DNA of 64,000 nt, from contig NZ_CP025118.1 of NCBI RefSeq assembly GCF_002831665.1, forward strand, positions 2,604,001 to 2,668,000. Direction: 5' to 3'. Made by a program: the position numbers and the translations under genes. The notes below the pieces were generated by a model. That model saw nothing but the letters and a program-made list of their open reading frames with translations. It made no database searches and was not told where the DNA came from. Position 1 is the first letter of the stretch. Each line of letters opens with the position of its first letter. This document shows positions 48,737-59,030 of the stretch, one piece after another. This DNA is from Lacinutrix sp. Bg11-31. Its GTDB lineage: Bacteria; Bacteroidota; Bacteroidia; Flavobacteriales; Flavobacteriaceae.

Positions 48737-51040
48737 ATGTTAAAAAAAGGGATCGCTTTACTAATAATCATAGCTTCAATTTACGTTAGCTTTAAAGCAT
48801 TATTACCTTCAAAAATATCTGATTTATCTACCGAAAAAACACAATTCTCAACAGAACGCGCATTAATTCATTTAGATAAAATTTCACAAAAGCCACATTT
48901 TGTTGGCACAAAAGAACATAAAAAGGTAAGAAACTATATTGTTTCAGAATTACAAAAACTAGGCATTAAAACCGAAATTCAAGAAGGTTACTCTATTACA
49001 AGTTGGGGAAACTTAACCAAATCTAAAAATATTTTGGCTCGCCTAAAAGGAAGCGAAAATGGTAAAGCGTTAATGTTATTAACTCATTATGATAGCAATC
49101 CACATTCTGCCATTGGAGCAAGCGATGCTGGCTCTGGAGTTGTAACTATTTTAGAAAGCCTACGTGCTTTTTTAGCTGAAGGTAAACAACCTAAAAATGA
49201 TATAATTATTCTTATTTCTGATGCTGAAGAACTAGGATTAAATGGTGCAGATCTTTTTGTAAAGCAACATGAATGGGCAAAAGATGTTGGTTTAGTTTTA
49301 AATTTTGAAGCACGTGGTAGTGGTGGACCAAGTTATATGCTTATTGAAACTAATGGCGGAAATGCCAATTTAATGAAAGCGTTTGTGGCTGCAAATCCGC
49401 AATATCCTGTTGCAAACTCGTTAGCCTACAGCATTTACAAAATGCTGCCAAACGATACAGATTTAACTGTTTTTAGGCGCGATAAAAACATAGATGGTTT
49501 TAACTTTGCGTTTATAGACGACCATTTCGATTACCACACTGTAAAAGATAATTTCGAAAGACTAGATAGAAACACATTAGAGCATCAAGGTAGTTACCTA
49601 ATGCCATTATTAGAACATTTTAGCAACTCTAACCTAGAAAACGTTAAAGCTAACGAGGATTACATTTATTTTAATGCACCTTTTGTAAAAACCGTTATTT
49701 ATCCTTTTTCGTGGATTTTACCAATGTTATGTATTGCTATACTAATTTTTATTGGGCTTTTAATTTATGGGTTTAGGCAAAAAGTGTTAAAAACAAAAAC
49801 CATTGGTCGTGGTTTTCTAGTATTTATTTTAGCTTTAGTATTTGGTGGGTTAGTAACTTTTTTAGGTTGGGAAGGCATATTACTACTTTATCCAGAGTAC
49901 AACGAAATTTTACATGGATTCACCTATAATGGCCACACATATATTTGGTTTTTTGTTTTCTTAACTCTTTCTATTTGTTTCTACTTATATAGTAAAACAG
50001 ATATAAAACAAAATGTTACAAACACACTAATTGCACCACTTACAATATGGTTAATTATTTGTGGTTTTGTTGCTTTAAAACTTGAAGGCGCAAGCTTCTT
50101 TATTATTCCTGTCTATTTTGCTTTACTCTCTTTATTTCTATTAATAAGACAGAAAAAACCTGATCTTATTTTATTAGCACTATTATCTATTCCTGTGCTT
50201 TTTATTATGGTGCCTTTTATAAAAATGTTTCCTGTTGGTTTAGGTTTAAAAATGTTATTTGTAAGTGCCATTTTTGTTGTTTTAATTTTTGGTTTCCTAC
50301 TACCTGTTTTTGGTTACTTTAAACACAAAAAAAGATGGAGTTATCTGTTTTTGTTCTTCGGAATAATTATGTTTTGTAAAGCACATATTAACTCTAGTTT
50401 TAAACCAGATACACCAAAACCTAATAGCTTAATTTACAGTTTAAATACCGACACTAATAAAGCGCATTGGGCAACTTACGATCATGTATTAGATTCTTGG
50501 ACAGCGAACTTTTTAGGTAAAACGCCAAATAAAGCTTCTTCAAGTAATAATACTATTTTTAGTAGTAAGTATAAAACTACTTTGTCTTATACAAAAGAAG
50601 CACCTTTAAAAGCGCTACCTAATCCTATTATAGAGATAACAAGCGATACTATAATTAATAGTCAAAGGCAATTTAAAATTACTGTAACACCTCAACGCGA
50701 GGTTCAACGTTTTGATGTGTTTTCTAATTCTGAAAACAGTTTTAATACCTTTAAAATTAATGGTGTTTTAGTAGAAAAGACAAAAGGTGCTTCATTAGTT
50801 TTTACGGAAAGAAAAAACAATAGGCTTTTTAGTTATTTTATTGTGGACAAAGAACCTTTAGAAATGGAAATTACAATACCACAAAATCAAAAAAACACAA
50901 CATTAGAGTTATATGAATCTTCTTTCGATTTACTTACAAATAGCCAGTTTACAGTTCCGGAACGCGAATTAAACATGATTCCAAAACCTTTTGTTTTAAA
51001 TGATGCTGTAATACTTAAAAAAACGATAGTTATAGAATAA
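48737..51040 (+). CDS. Membrane M28-family metallopeptidase (ERMP1-like)
   Basis: One N-terminal helix anchors an M28 domain (about 40-310): LLTHYDSNPHS (His117), GASDAGSGV (Asp130), SDAEELGLNG (Glu164/Glu165), NFEARGSGG (Glu191) and DDHFDYHTVKDN (His267). Eight or nine membrane helices follow (about 315-545), then an extracytoplasmic beta domain to residue 767. The layout matches endoplasmic reticulum metallopeptidase 1/Fxna-type proteins. Substrates are unknown. Confidence 0.88.
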   Translation: MLKKGIALLIIIASIYVSFKALLPSKISDLSTEKTQFSTERALIHLDKISQKPHFVGTKEHKKVRNYIVSELQKLGIKTEIQEGYSITSWGNLTKSKNILARLKGSENGKALMLLTHYDSNPHSAIGASDAGSGVVTILESLRAFLAEGKQPKNDIIILISDAEELGLNGADLFVKQHEWAKDVGLVLNFEARGSGGPSYMLIETNGGNANLMKAFVAANPQYPVANSLAYSIYKMLPNDTDLTVFRRDKNIDGFNFAFIDDHFDYHTVKDNFERLDRNTLEHQGSYLMPLLEHFSNSNLENVKANEDYIYFNAPFVKTVIYPFSWILPMLCIAILIFIGLLIYGFRQKVLKTKTIGRGFLVFILALVFGGLVTFLGWEGILLLYPEYNEILHGFTYNGHTYIWFFVFLTLSICFYLYSKTDIKQNVTNTLIAPLTIWLIICGFVALKLEGASFFIIPVYFALLSLFLLIRQKKPDLILLALLSIPVLFIMVPFIKMFPVGLGLKMLFVSAIFVVLIFGFLLPVFGYFKHKKRWSYLFLFFGIIMFCKAHINSSFKPDTPKPNSLIYSLNTDTNKAHWATYDHVLDSWTANFLGKTPNKASSSNNTIFSSKYKTTLSYTKEAPLKALPNPIIEITSDTIINSQRQFKITVTPQREVQRFDVFSNSENSFNTFKINGVLVEKTKGASLVFTERKNNRLFSYFIVDKEPLEMEITIPQNQKNTTLELYESSFDLLTNSQFTVPERELNMIPKPFVLNDAVILKKTIVIE

Positions 51041-51083
51041 TACCAAGCGCTTTAATATTAGCTTTAGAATAAAATACAACATA

Positions 51084-51112
51084 AAAAAGCCTCGTTTAAA
51101 ACGAGGCTTTTC
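51084..51112. terminator. Bidirectional terminator
   Basis: AAAAGCCTCGTTT and AAACGAGGCTTTT form a 13-bp perfect stem between convergent peptidase genes. Confidence 0.9.
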
Positions 51113-51132
51113 AATATTATCAAAGTTTATTT

Positions 51133-53226
51133 TTACCAAATTCTCACACGATCTTCTGGAGCAATGTACATTTTATCACCTTCTTTAATACCAAATGCTT
51201 CGTAAAACGAATCGACATTTAAAAGTGGTTGTACTGCTCTATTCATTCCTGGAGAATGTGGGTCTGTTTTAATTTTAGTTTTTAAAGCATCATCACGCAT
51301 TTTAGTTCTCCAAACGGTTGCCCAACTCATAAAAAAACGTTGTTCTGCAGTAAAACCATCTATGTTTTCTGGTCTTTCGCTTTCACCAAAACTTAGTTGT
51401 AAAGCATCATAAGCTGCTAATACACCACCTAAATCACCTATGTTTTCACCTAAAGTAAATTTACCATTAATGTTAACTTCTGGTAACACTTCGATAGCAC
51501 TGTATTGTGCTGCAAGGTCTGCACCTAAGCCTTCAAATTTTGTTAAATCTTCTTTAGTCCACCAATCGTTTAAATTTCCATCTTTATCGTAACGCGATCC
51601 AGAATCGTCAAAACTATGAGAAATTTCATGACCAATTACGGCTCCTATTCCTCCATAATTAACTGCGTCGTCTGCTGTATAATTATAAAAAGGAGGTTGT
51701 AAAATAGCTGCTGGAAAAACAATTTCGTTATACGAAGGATTAAAATAAGCATTCACAACTTGTGGTGCCATATACCATTCGCTTTTATCTACAGGTTTTC
51801 CTAGTTTATCGATGCTCTTTTTAAAGTTCCATGCTTGTGCATTTAAAGAGTTTTGTAGGTAAGAACCTCCATCTTCTGCACTTGCAATATCTAAAGAAGA
51901 ATAGTCTTTCCACTTATCTGGATACGCTATTTTAATTTGTGTTGCTTTAAGTTTTTCGATGGCCTTTACCTTTGTTTCTGGGCTCATCCACTCCAGATTA
52001 TTAATTCTGTTTTCGAATGCTAAAATTACATTCTTAATCATTTTTTCTGCTTTTGCTTTTGCTTCTGGCGGAAACTTTCTATCAACATATAATTTACCTA
52101 AAGCCTCACCTAATGTTCCGTTTAAACGTCCCAAAGCACGCTCGTCTAGAGCACGTTGCTTTTTAGAACCATTTAAAGTTTTACCATAAAACTCCCAATT
52201 TGCTTTGTCTAATTCTGTAGATAAACTACCTGCTGCTCCATTAAAAGCATCCCATCTTAAATAGGTTTTCCAATCTTCTACATTGCCTTCTGCTAATATT
52301 TCTTGCAAACGATTAAAGTAACCTAAATCGCCAACTATTACAGTGTCTAATTTTGTTGCACCAATGCCATCAAAATAATTTCTCCAGTTTACGGCTGGTA
52401 CCATTTTTTGTAAGTCTGCTATAGATCTTGGATTGTAACGTTTACGTGCATCACGCCTCTCTACTTTATCCATTTTTGCTTCAGCAATACGTGTTTCGAA
52501 AGCTAAAATTCTATCAGCTTGTGCTTTTGCATCAGTTTCATTATCTCCTAAATACTGTAACATTCTTGCAACATGCTCTACATATTTTGCTCTTTTTTCT
52601 TTAGAGTCTGCATCATCTTTTACATAATAATCTCTATCTGGCAAACCTGTACTTCCTCCTCCAACATAAGCAACATTTCTGTTACTATCTTTAGGATCAC
52701 TACCTACACCAAAACCATATAAACCTCCACCGCCTTTAGGCTCCATTTCTATCATGTAAGCCTGTAAATCTTCACTTGTTTTAATAGCTGCAATTTTAGC
52801 TAAGTATGGTTGTAAAGGTTTTAAGCCTTGTTCATTTCTACCTAAAGTATCCATTATAGTTTGAAAATAATGCACCGCTTTTTCTTGGTCTGAACCAGGA
52901 AGTACTTCTATAGTTTCGAAGTCTTTATTTGTATTCGTCGCTGCTTTTAAAATAGCCAAAGCATCTTCGTCTGTATTTTTTCTAAGTTCTGAAAAACTTC
53001 CCCAAGTAGATCTATCGTCTGGAATCTCGTTAGTTTCTAACCATTTTCCATTTACGTATTTAAAGAAATCATCGCTAGGCTTTACACTTGCATCCATAAA
53101 ATCCAGATTAATACCTGGTATTTTTTCTAATTGAACCACATCTTCTTTAGGTTCCTCTTTACATGCTACAATACTTGCTAAAGCAAATACACCAAGTAGT
53201 GATACTGTTTTAAAGTTAGTTTTCAT
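51133..53226 (-). CDS. M13-family (neprilysin-like) metallopeptidase lipoprotein
   Basis: The lipobox is IVAC (Cys22). The N-terminal M13 domain begins with LDFMDASVKPSDDFFKYVNGKW. The catalytic domain has the zinc site VIGHEISHSFDDSG, the second Glu in ENIGDLGG, NAYFNPSYNEIVFPAAILQPP before them, and the C-terminal VRIW. The 697 residues fit a PepO-type oligopeptidase facing the periplasm or outside. Confidence 0.94.
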   Translation of the reverse strand: MKTNFKTVSLLGVFALASIVACKEEPKEDVVQLEKIPGINLDFMDASVKPSDDFFKYVNGKWLETNEIPDDRSTWGSFSELRKNTDEDALAILKAATNTNKDFETIEVLPGSDQEKAVHYFQTIMDTLGRNEQGLKPLQPYLAKIAAIKTSEDLQAYMIEMEPKGGGGLYGFGVGSDPKDSNRNVAYVGGGSTGLPDRDYYVKDDADSKEKRAKYVEHVARMLQYLGDNETDAKAQADRILAFETRIAEAKMDKVERRDARKRYNPRSIADLQKMVPAVNWRNYFDGIGATKLDTVIVGDLGYFNRLQEILAEGNVEDWKTYLRWDAFNGAAGSLSTELDKANWEFYGKTLNGSKKQRALDERALGRLNGTLGEALGKLYVDRKFPPEAKAKAEKMIKNVILAFENRINNLEWMSPETKVKAIEKLKATQIKIAYPDKWKDYSSLDIASAEDGGSYLQNSLNAQAWNFKKSIDKLGKPVDKSEWYMAPQVVNAYFNPSYNEIVFPAAILQPPFYNYTADDAVNYGGIGAVIGHEISHSFDDSGSRYDKDGNLNDWWTKEDLTKFEGLGADLAAQYSAIEVLPEVNINGKFTLGENIGDLGGVLAAYDALQLSFGESERPENIDGFTAEQRFFMSWATVWRTKMRDDALKTKIKTDPHSPGMNRAVQPLLNVDSFYEAFGIKEGDKMYIAPEDRVRIW

Positions 53227-53301
53227 TTTATTAATATTCTTTAGTTGATTATAAGCATGTAATTTACATAGATATTTTTATGTTACAATTTCATTTAACA
53301 T

Positions 53302-53333
53302 AAAAAAGCGCATCCAACTTAATGAATACGCTT
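53302..53333 (-). terminator. Terminator of the type IX-secreted Asp-box gene
   Basis: Minus-strand AAGCGTAT pairs with ATGCGCTT (one G-T pair), followed by six T. Confidence 0.55.
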
Positions 53334-53354
53334 AATAAAATAATTATTCTTGCT

Positions 53355-56300
53355 TTAATTTAGCATAAGTTTTTTAGTGACTTTACTCTTTTCATTATAA
53401 ATATTTAAGAAATAAACGCCTGATGCATAACTAGTAATATCTATTTTATATTGGTTGTTATTTGTTTTTACATTTTTTTGCTGAAGAACTAATTTCCCAG
53501 TAACATCGTAAACATCAAAACTAAAAGCTTCTGGTGTTTTTGTTTTTATATTGAATAATCCATGTGATGGATTTGGGTATACAGAAAAACCATCTGTATT
53601 AAATTCGTCTACACTTAATGGATTTTGAGTGACTACTAAATTATCAATAATTACACCTTCTTCGGTTACAGATTGATCTGAATGAAAAACAAATCTAAAC
53701 ATCATAGTTGATTCGTTTGTAAATGCAGTTAAATCGTATGCATAATTAGATAAATTTACACTTTGCCCTGTCCATTGTGCTCCTGGACAGTTCAAACAGT
53801 TGTTTCCTGGTAAGGTGCTACTGTTATACCAATTTGAATCTGAAGCAGTACCTAAAACATCCCAATTCACTCCTTGGTTTGTTGAGTATTCCATATATGC
53901 AATATCCCAGTCTAACTCTAATTGAAATGCCATATCAAATTGAATAATAGGACTTGAAAGCGTTGTTAAATCGTAACATTCACTTATTAAGTAACTTTTT
54001 GTGTTATCAATATATTCTCCGCCTAAATTGGTAGCATATACTTGATTAGTTGGGTTTGAAGCATCATTTAAAACAGTTCCTGTAGGTACTCCTCTTTCCC
54101 AATATTGAGTTGTCGCTCCATCATCGGAAACTAGCAACTCTTCGTTTACTGTTTCGAATGTATTTACTACATCTACTACTGCTGAAGCGTTGGCAAGGAT
54201 TATTTTTTCTTCAGAATTGTTATTAATAGTATAGGCATCGTTAAGTGTGTTAACCGAAGCTGCAAACGTATGCGTTCCTTTAGCCAAAGCAATTTGAGGC
54301 AATGTAACTGTTGTTGTTGCTTCGGACGCTAAACTACCTATCCAACTATATACAGTATCTGTTCCATCTACTGAGTATGTTATATCTACCGATGAAATAG
54401 TACTAATTCCGTTGTTACTAATTTCTACTTGAGGTGTAATATTAGCATCACATTCTATTGCTGTACTTATTCCAGACAAACCTAACAGCTTAACATCTGT
54501 TGGTGCTAATTCTGTTGGAATTATAGATTGCCAAACACCTCTTCCGTAAGTTGCTGCTGTAATTTTATTATCGAAAATATTAACTTCTATATCTGTAACA
54601 TCAACATTTGGTAATCCAATATTGAATAACTCCCAGGCTAACGTATCATCATCGTAACGATACACACCTAAACTTGTACCTAAAAACAAAGGGTTTTTAG
54701 AATGTAAACTTTGATGTTTAATACTATTTTTGGTAACACTTGGTAAACCTGAAGAAATATTTGTAAAGTTTAAACCTCCATCTATAGACTTGTATACCTG
54801 ACCATTTATTCCAGAAGTAGTAACGTAAACAATGTTATTGTTAGTAGTATTTACTTCTATAGAAGTTATATTATTAGAAAAATTTTCGACTAAAGAAAAT
54901 ACTACTCCTCGATCTGTACTTTTTCTAAGTGCATTATTAATACCTACATACATATTATCTGGATTAATGTCGTCTATTTCTAGTACATCTACACTTGAAC
55001 CAAAATTTTGAGACACCTGAACCCAAGCGCCATTTTCTAATTTATAAACTGAATTGTACCCAGCAAATAGCTCACTATCGCTATTCATTTTTAATGGTGT
55101 AATCCAGTTTCCGTCTTCTGGACTTCCTACAGTACCACTTATTCCTCCTCCTGAAGTATTTGATATATATAAACTACTTCCGTTTTGAATAAAACCATAA
55201 TAGATATTTGAATTCGCTGGGTCTACAGCTGTATCCATTCCATCTGCTCCATAATAGTTTTGCCAAGTGTTATTGTTGTATGCATGACCACCATTATCTT
55301 GTAAACCACCAACCATTTTATCTGAGGATTGCTTAGAAACTGCAATACGATAAAATTGACCAATTTGCATGCCTCCTGTTAAGTCTGTAAAACTTACTCC
55401 AGCATTATCCGATTTATAAAAACCTCCATCTGAACCAACCAGTAATTCTCCACCATAAAATCTTATAAAATGAATATCCGCATGTGTATATGTTGAACTA
55501 AAAGGTGCGCTCCAACTGTTTATGTTTGTAAACGTGGCCTGCCCATTAGTTCCAACAATACCTTTCCAAACATTTAAAACACCTGTATAAATTTCGTTTT
55601 CGTTAGTTGCAGAAACCCCAAAAGCCATATCGTACCAACTTTGTGTAGATTCAAAAATATCACCAACTGTAGCTGGTGTTGCAATTGTGGAGAACGTATC
55701 TCCAGAATCAATAGACCTATAAATACCTTTAAATCCATTACCATTATCTGATGCTAAAACGTAAACCAAATTAGGATTTGCAGGTGTAACATCTATTGCT
55801 AATCTAGAAATATTAGACAATGGTAATCCTGAACTTGTAGAATTATAAATAGTAAAGCTATCTCCACCATCTGTTGACTTAAAAAATCGGTTTGACGACA
55901 CAGCATATATTATAGTGTCGTCTTGAGGATTAATTTTGATATCTCTAATGTTTTGTCCTTGTGTATTGTTTGTATTACTCCAAGTTGTTCCAGCATCTAT
56001 AGATTTGTATACACCATTATTTGTTGCAACCCAAACAATATTAGCATTTGTAGAACTTACATAAATATCGTTCATACTTCCAGGTGTATTTCCTGCATTT
56101 AAACCAGTAGTATTCCAATTTAAACCACCATCTATAGACTTCATAACTCCTACACTTACCGAGTCTCCTGCATCATCATCTCCTGTTGCAATATAAATAG
56201 TACCAGGATTACTATAATCTATAGCGATACCAGAAACTCCTATTTGTGGTAAAAGATCTGTATATGTAGCCCAAGAAACACCATTGTCTGTAGATTTCCA

Positions 56301-56777
56301 AAAACCTCCTGCTGGAGCTCCTACGTAATATGTTCCTGCAATAACCTCATCTTTAACTATTACATTAACACGACCTTGACCAGAAGACCAAGAACCAGTA
56401 TTTGTATGTGTAAATGGGCCAACTGGAACCCAATTACTTTCGTCTGCCATAAAACTTTTTGAAGTTGCATTGCTTTTCGTACTTAAGTAAGTGTTCCAAA
56501 GTTCTTGAGAGGTTGGTAAAGTGCCATCTTCTTTTGTAAATTTTCCCCAATGGTTTTCCCAACGCTTAAATGGCTTATAACCGCTGCCTTTTACATTAGG
56601 GTCTCTTGTTTCCCAATAGGTATTAAAAGCATTTACAACTTCTTGAAATTGTACTGGGTTGTCTGTTTTTGCTCGAGATTCAACATTTATAGTCTCCATC
56701 CAAGGCGCATTCTGGTTGTATTGCGCTTGAGAAAAAGTAAAGCAGAAAAAACAAAATAGGATAAGTAAATTTTTCAT
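53355..56777 (-). CDS. Type IX-secreted Asp-box (VPS10-like) beta-propeller protein
   Basis: A signal peptide ends near SQAQ. Many Asp-box motifs follow (STDNGVSWAT, SIDGGLNWNT, SIDAGTTWSN, STDGGDSFTI, SIDGGLNFTN), forming one or two propellers to about residue 720. A CARDB-like Ig domain (ITPQVEISNNGISTISSVDI) and a MAM/jelly-roll-like domain (near 900-1045) come next. The C-terminal type A sorting domain reads FSVYPNPSHGLFNI and ends KVTKKLMLN, so it is secreted by PorSS and anchored at the surface. The 1140-residue protein may bind or degrade polymers; no catalytic site is recognised. Confidence 0.88.
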   Translation of the reverse strand: MKNLLILFCFFCFTFSQAQYNQNAPWMETINVESRAKTDNPVQFQEVVNAFNTYWETRDPNVKGSGYKPFKRWENHWGKFTKEDGTLPTSQELWNTYLSTKSNATSKSFMADESNWVPVGPFTHTNTGSWSSGQGRVNVIVKDEVIAGTYYVGAPAGGFWKSTDNGVSWATYTDLLPQIGVSGIAIDYSNPGTIYIATGDDDAGDSVSVGVMKSIDGGLNWNTTGLNAGNTPGSMNDIYVSSTNANIVWVATNNGVYKSIDAGTTWSNTNNTQGQNIRDIKINPQDDTIIYAVSSNRFFKSTDGGDSFTIYNSTSSGLPLSNISRLAIDVTPANPNLVYVLASDNGNGFKGIYRSIDSGDTFSTIATPATVGDIFESTQSWYDMAFGVSATNENEIYTGVLNVWKGIVGTNGQATFTNINSWSAPFSSTYTHADIHFIRFYGGELLVGSDGGFYKSDNAGVSFTDLTGGMQIGQFYRIAVSKQSSDKMVGGLQDNGGHAYNNNTWQNYYGADGMDTAVDPANSNIYYGFIQNGSSLYISNTSGGGISGTVGSPEDGNWITPLKMNSDSELFAGYNSVYKLENGAWVQVSQNFGSSVDVLEIDDINPDNMYVGINNALRKSTDRGVVFSLVENFSNNITSIEVNTTNNNIVYVTTSGINGQVYKSIDGGLNFTNISSGLPSVTKNSIKHQSLHSKNPLFLGTSLGVYRYDDDTLAWELFNIGLPNVDVTDIEVNIFDNKITAATYGRGVWQSIIPTELAPTDVKLLGLSGISTAIECDANITPQVEISNNGISTISSVDITYSVDGTDTVYSWIGSLASEATTTVTLPQIALAKGTHTFAASVNTLNDAYTINNNSEEKIILANASAVVDVVNTFETVNEELLVSDDGATTQYWERGVPTGTVLNDASNPTNQVYATNLGGEYIDNTKSYLISECYDLTTLSSPIIQFDMAFQLELDWDIAYMEYSTNQGVNWDVLGTASDSNWYNSSTLPGNNCLNCPGAQWTGQSVNLSNYAYDLTAFTNESTMMFRFVFHSDQSVTEEGVIIDNLVVTQNPLSVDEFNTDGFSVYPNPSHGLFNIKTKTPEAFSFDVYDVTGKLVLQQKNVKTNNNQYKIDITSYASGVYFLNIYNEKSKVTKKLMLN

Positions 56778-56840
56778 TATAATTTTTTTGAAAAGTAAAA
56801 ATAAGAGATTGTAATGTATTTAGTCGTAAAAAAACAACCT

Positions 56841-57383
56841 TTAATCTTTGGCTAAAATGTTTTTAGTATATAAATTATCAAAATCCGCCTTCAGTTTCAC
56901 AACTTCTGAAACATTTTCGTTTGGAATAGCTATAGACAATACATAGTGAGCTACTTTCCATTGGTTGTCTACTAATTTTAGAATTCCAGAGCCTCTACAT
57001 AATTTCATTTGTGTGTCTAGCAACTCATCGAACCAAGCTAGTTTTTGGTCTTCGTAAACATAAATATTTCTATCTATAGCTGTAAAACTCCATGCTTTTC
57101 CTTTATCGAAATAAGGTTTTGAAAAGGTTTTAAAAGCATCAATTTTCCAGTTTTCTGTAGCGTCTGTACCAATAAACACACCATCTTTAGTCATTAAATT
57201 AAAGTAGTTATCGAAATTTGCTTCGGCTGCAGCCTTATGCCAAAGATCTAAACTGGTGTTAATATTCTTTTCTATCTCTTCTGTTGAAACAACCTGAGTT
57301 TCTAACGTATTTGTATCTATTTTAACTTCAGTTTTGCAAGACACAAAAAGGGCAATTAATAAAAGAAACTTAATTATTCTCAT
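56841..57383 (-). CDS. SnoaL/NTF2-like lipoprotein
   Basis: The lipobox is FVSC (Cys16). The mature 160 residues fit the NTF2-like (SnoaL_3) fold: ALDLWHKAAAEANFDNYFN-like helix, MTKDGVFIGTDATENW, AFTAIDRNIYVYEDQKLAWFDE-like strands and CRGSGILKLVDNQWKVAHYVLS. Similar proteins in this family are DUF4440-type. No enzymatic residues stand out. It overlaps the upstream lipoprotein gene by 4 nt, so the two are translated together. Confidence 0.8.
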   Translation of the reverse strand: MRIIKFLLLIALFVSCKTEVKIDTNTLETQVVSTEEIEKNINTSLDLWHKAAAEANFDNYFNLMTKDGVFIGTDATENWKIDAFKTFSKPYFDKGKAWSFTAIDRNIYVYEDQKLAWFDELLDTQMKLCRGSGILKLVDNQWKVAHYVLSIAIPNENVSEVVKLKADFDNLYTKNILAKD

Positions 57384-57901
57384 AACGAATCTGGTTTAAT
57401 AATATTTTGAGCTTCTTTCTCAAACTTCTTGTTTATTTGAAGCGTTAAGTACGAAAAGGATTGAAAGAGCTCTTTTACAGCAATTAGCTTTTCATTTTTA
57501 TTAGAGGTACTCAAATTAATCACTTCTCTAAATTTTAATAGTTTTGTTCTTAAAATCAACACTCTTGCTTTAATTGGTTCGCTATCTATAGCGTTGGGAG
57601 TTGTGCCTTCTATGTCTTTTAAAGTAGTATTAAAAACTTCATCATCCGCTTTAAAGAACGTAAAATCACCTTGTTTCACTTTTTCAATAGCACTTGAAAT
57701 AGTATTATAGGCGATCCAAGAGTCTAATGTTTCTTTTGCTTTATTATCTATACCATATTCTATATAGTTAATTTTAGAAATGTCTTCTTTAGTTATTTTT
57801 GTAGAATCGCTATTAACTACAGTAGTTTCTGTCGAGGTATTTACTTCCTTTTTACATGCTGAAAGCGAAACTAGAAGTATGAGTATTAATAATTTTTTCA
57901 T
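57380..57901 (-). CDS. Helical lipoprotein of unknown family
   Basis: A lipoprotein signal (LSAC, Cys16) is followed by a Thr/Ser-rich linker and about 130 helical residues with no recognised domain (ETLDSWIAYNTISSAIEKV, then RTKLLKFREVINLST). No cysteine other than the lipid anchor is present. It overlaps the SnoaL-like gene by 4 nt (ATGA), so the two lipoproteins probably work together. Confidence 0.7.
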   Translation of the reverse strand: MKKLLILILLVSLSACKKEVNTSTETTVVNSDSTKITKEDISKINYIEYGIDNKAKETLDSWIAYNTISSAIEKVKQGDFTFFKADDEVFNTTLKDIEGTTPNAIDSEPIKARVLILRTKLLKFREVINLSTSNKNEKLIAVKELFQSFSYLTLQINKKFEKEAQNIIKPDSL

Positions 57902-58026
57902 TAATTAGGGTATCTTTATTATTACAAATATATTGTATTCAAGCTTTTAAGTTCTTAGTAATATCATAAAAATATACTCAAGGTATTAATATTCTCTTTT
58001 TAACTAAAAGTTGAATAAAATCTTAT

Positions 58027-58034
58027 TATTTTTG
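58027..58034 (+). promoter_or_regulatory. -7 box of threonine dehydrogenase gene
   Basis: TATTTTTG fits the consensus and ends 24 nt before the ATG at 58059. Confidence 0.5.
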
Positions 58035-58058
58035 ATTCACTTTATATACAACAATACT

Positions 58059-59009
58059 ATGTCATCAAAAATTTTAATTATTGGCGCTTGTGGTCAAATA
58101 GGTTCGGAACTTACTTACAAACTTAGAGAAATCTATGGCGTTGATAATGTTATTGCCAGCGATATAAATACTCGAAAACTAGAATTAGTAAATGCTGGGC
58201 CATTTGTTATTCTTGATGCTAAAAACTTTAATGCTATTAAAGATTGCTGTATAAATAATAATGTGAAAACAATTTATTTAATGGCTGCTTTGTTGAGTGC
58301 TACCGGAGAAAAATACCCAATGGAAGCTTGGGATTTAAATATGAATTCTCTTTTTCATGTTTTAAATCTTGCTAAAGGAAAAGTTATCGATAAAGTATTT
58401 TGGCCTTCTAGCATTGCTGTTTTTGGACCAACAACTCCTAAAGAGAATACTCCGCAATATACAACTATGGAGCCTACAACGGTTTACGGTATTACTAAAC
58501 AAGTTGGTGAGCGTTGGTGTGAATATTACCATAATAAATACGGTGTAGATGTTAGAAGTATTCGCTATCCTGGGATTATTAGCTGGAAAACATTACCAGG
58601 TGGTGGCACTACAGATTATGCTGTTGAAATTTATCATGAAGCTTTAAAAGAAAGTAAATACGAGTGTTTTCTATCTGAAAACACAGCATTACCAATGTTA
58701 TTTATGGACGATGCCATTAAAGCTACAGTAGATATTATGGCTGCAAAACCGGAGACTATAAAAATAAGATCTGCTTATAATTTATCTGGTATTAGTTTTA
58801 CGCCAAAAGAAATTGCGGCATCTATACAAAAAGTTATTCCTGACTTTAAAATGACTTACAAACCAGATTTTAGGCAACAAATTGCTGATTCTTGGCCACA
58901 AAGCATTGATGATACTGAAGCTAGAGAACAATGGAACTGGAAACATAGTTTTGACTTAGAAGCTATTACCAAAGAAATGCTAACGCAATTAAAAGCTTCT
59001 AAAAACTAA
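58059..59009 (+). CDS. NAD-dependent L-threonine 3-dehydrogenase, SDR type
   Basis: It should oxidise threonine to 2-amino-3-ketobutyrate. The NAD-binding motif is GACGQIG (residues 9-15), Tyr-x-x-x-Lys is in TVYGITKQVGE, and LLSATGEKYPMEAWDLNM and SIRYPGIISWKTLPGGGTTDYA are characteristic of the short-chain-type enzyme known from Flavobacterium and animals, not the zinc-dependent Tdh of E. coli. I start at MSSKILIIG (58059); the upstream TTG at 58011 would precede the transcription start. Confidence 0.92.
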   Translation: MSSKILIIGACGQIGSELTYKLREIYGVDNVIASDINTRKLELVNAGPFVILDAKNFNAIKDCCINNNVKTIYLMAALLSATGEKYPMEAWDLNMNSLFHVLNLAKGKVIDKVFWPSSIAVFGPTTPKENTPQYTTMEPTTVYGITKQVGERWCEYYHNKYGVDVRSIRYPGIISWKTLPGGGTTDYAVEIYHEALKESKYECFLSENTALPMLFMDDAIKATVDIMAAKPETIKIRSAYNLSGISFTPKEIAASIQKVIPDFKMTYKPDFRQQIADSWPQSIDDTEAREQWNWKHSFDLEAITKEMLTQLKASKN

Positions 59010-59030
59010 TTTTACAAAATAAACAAAGGC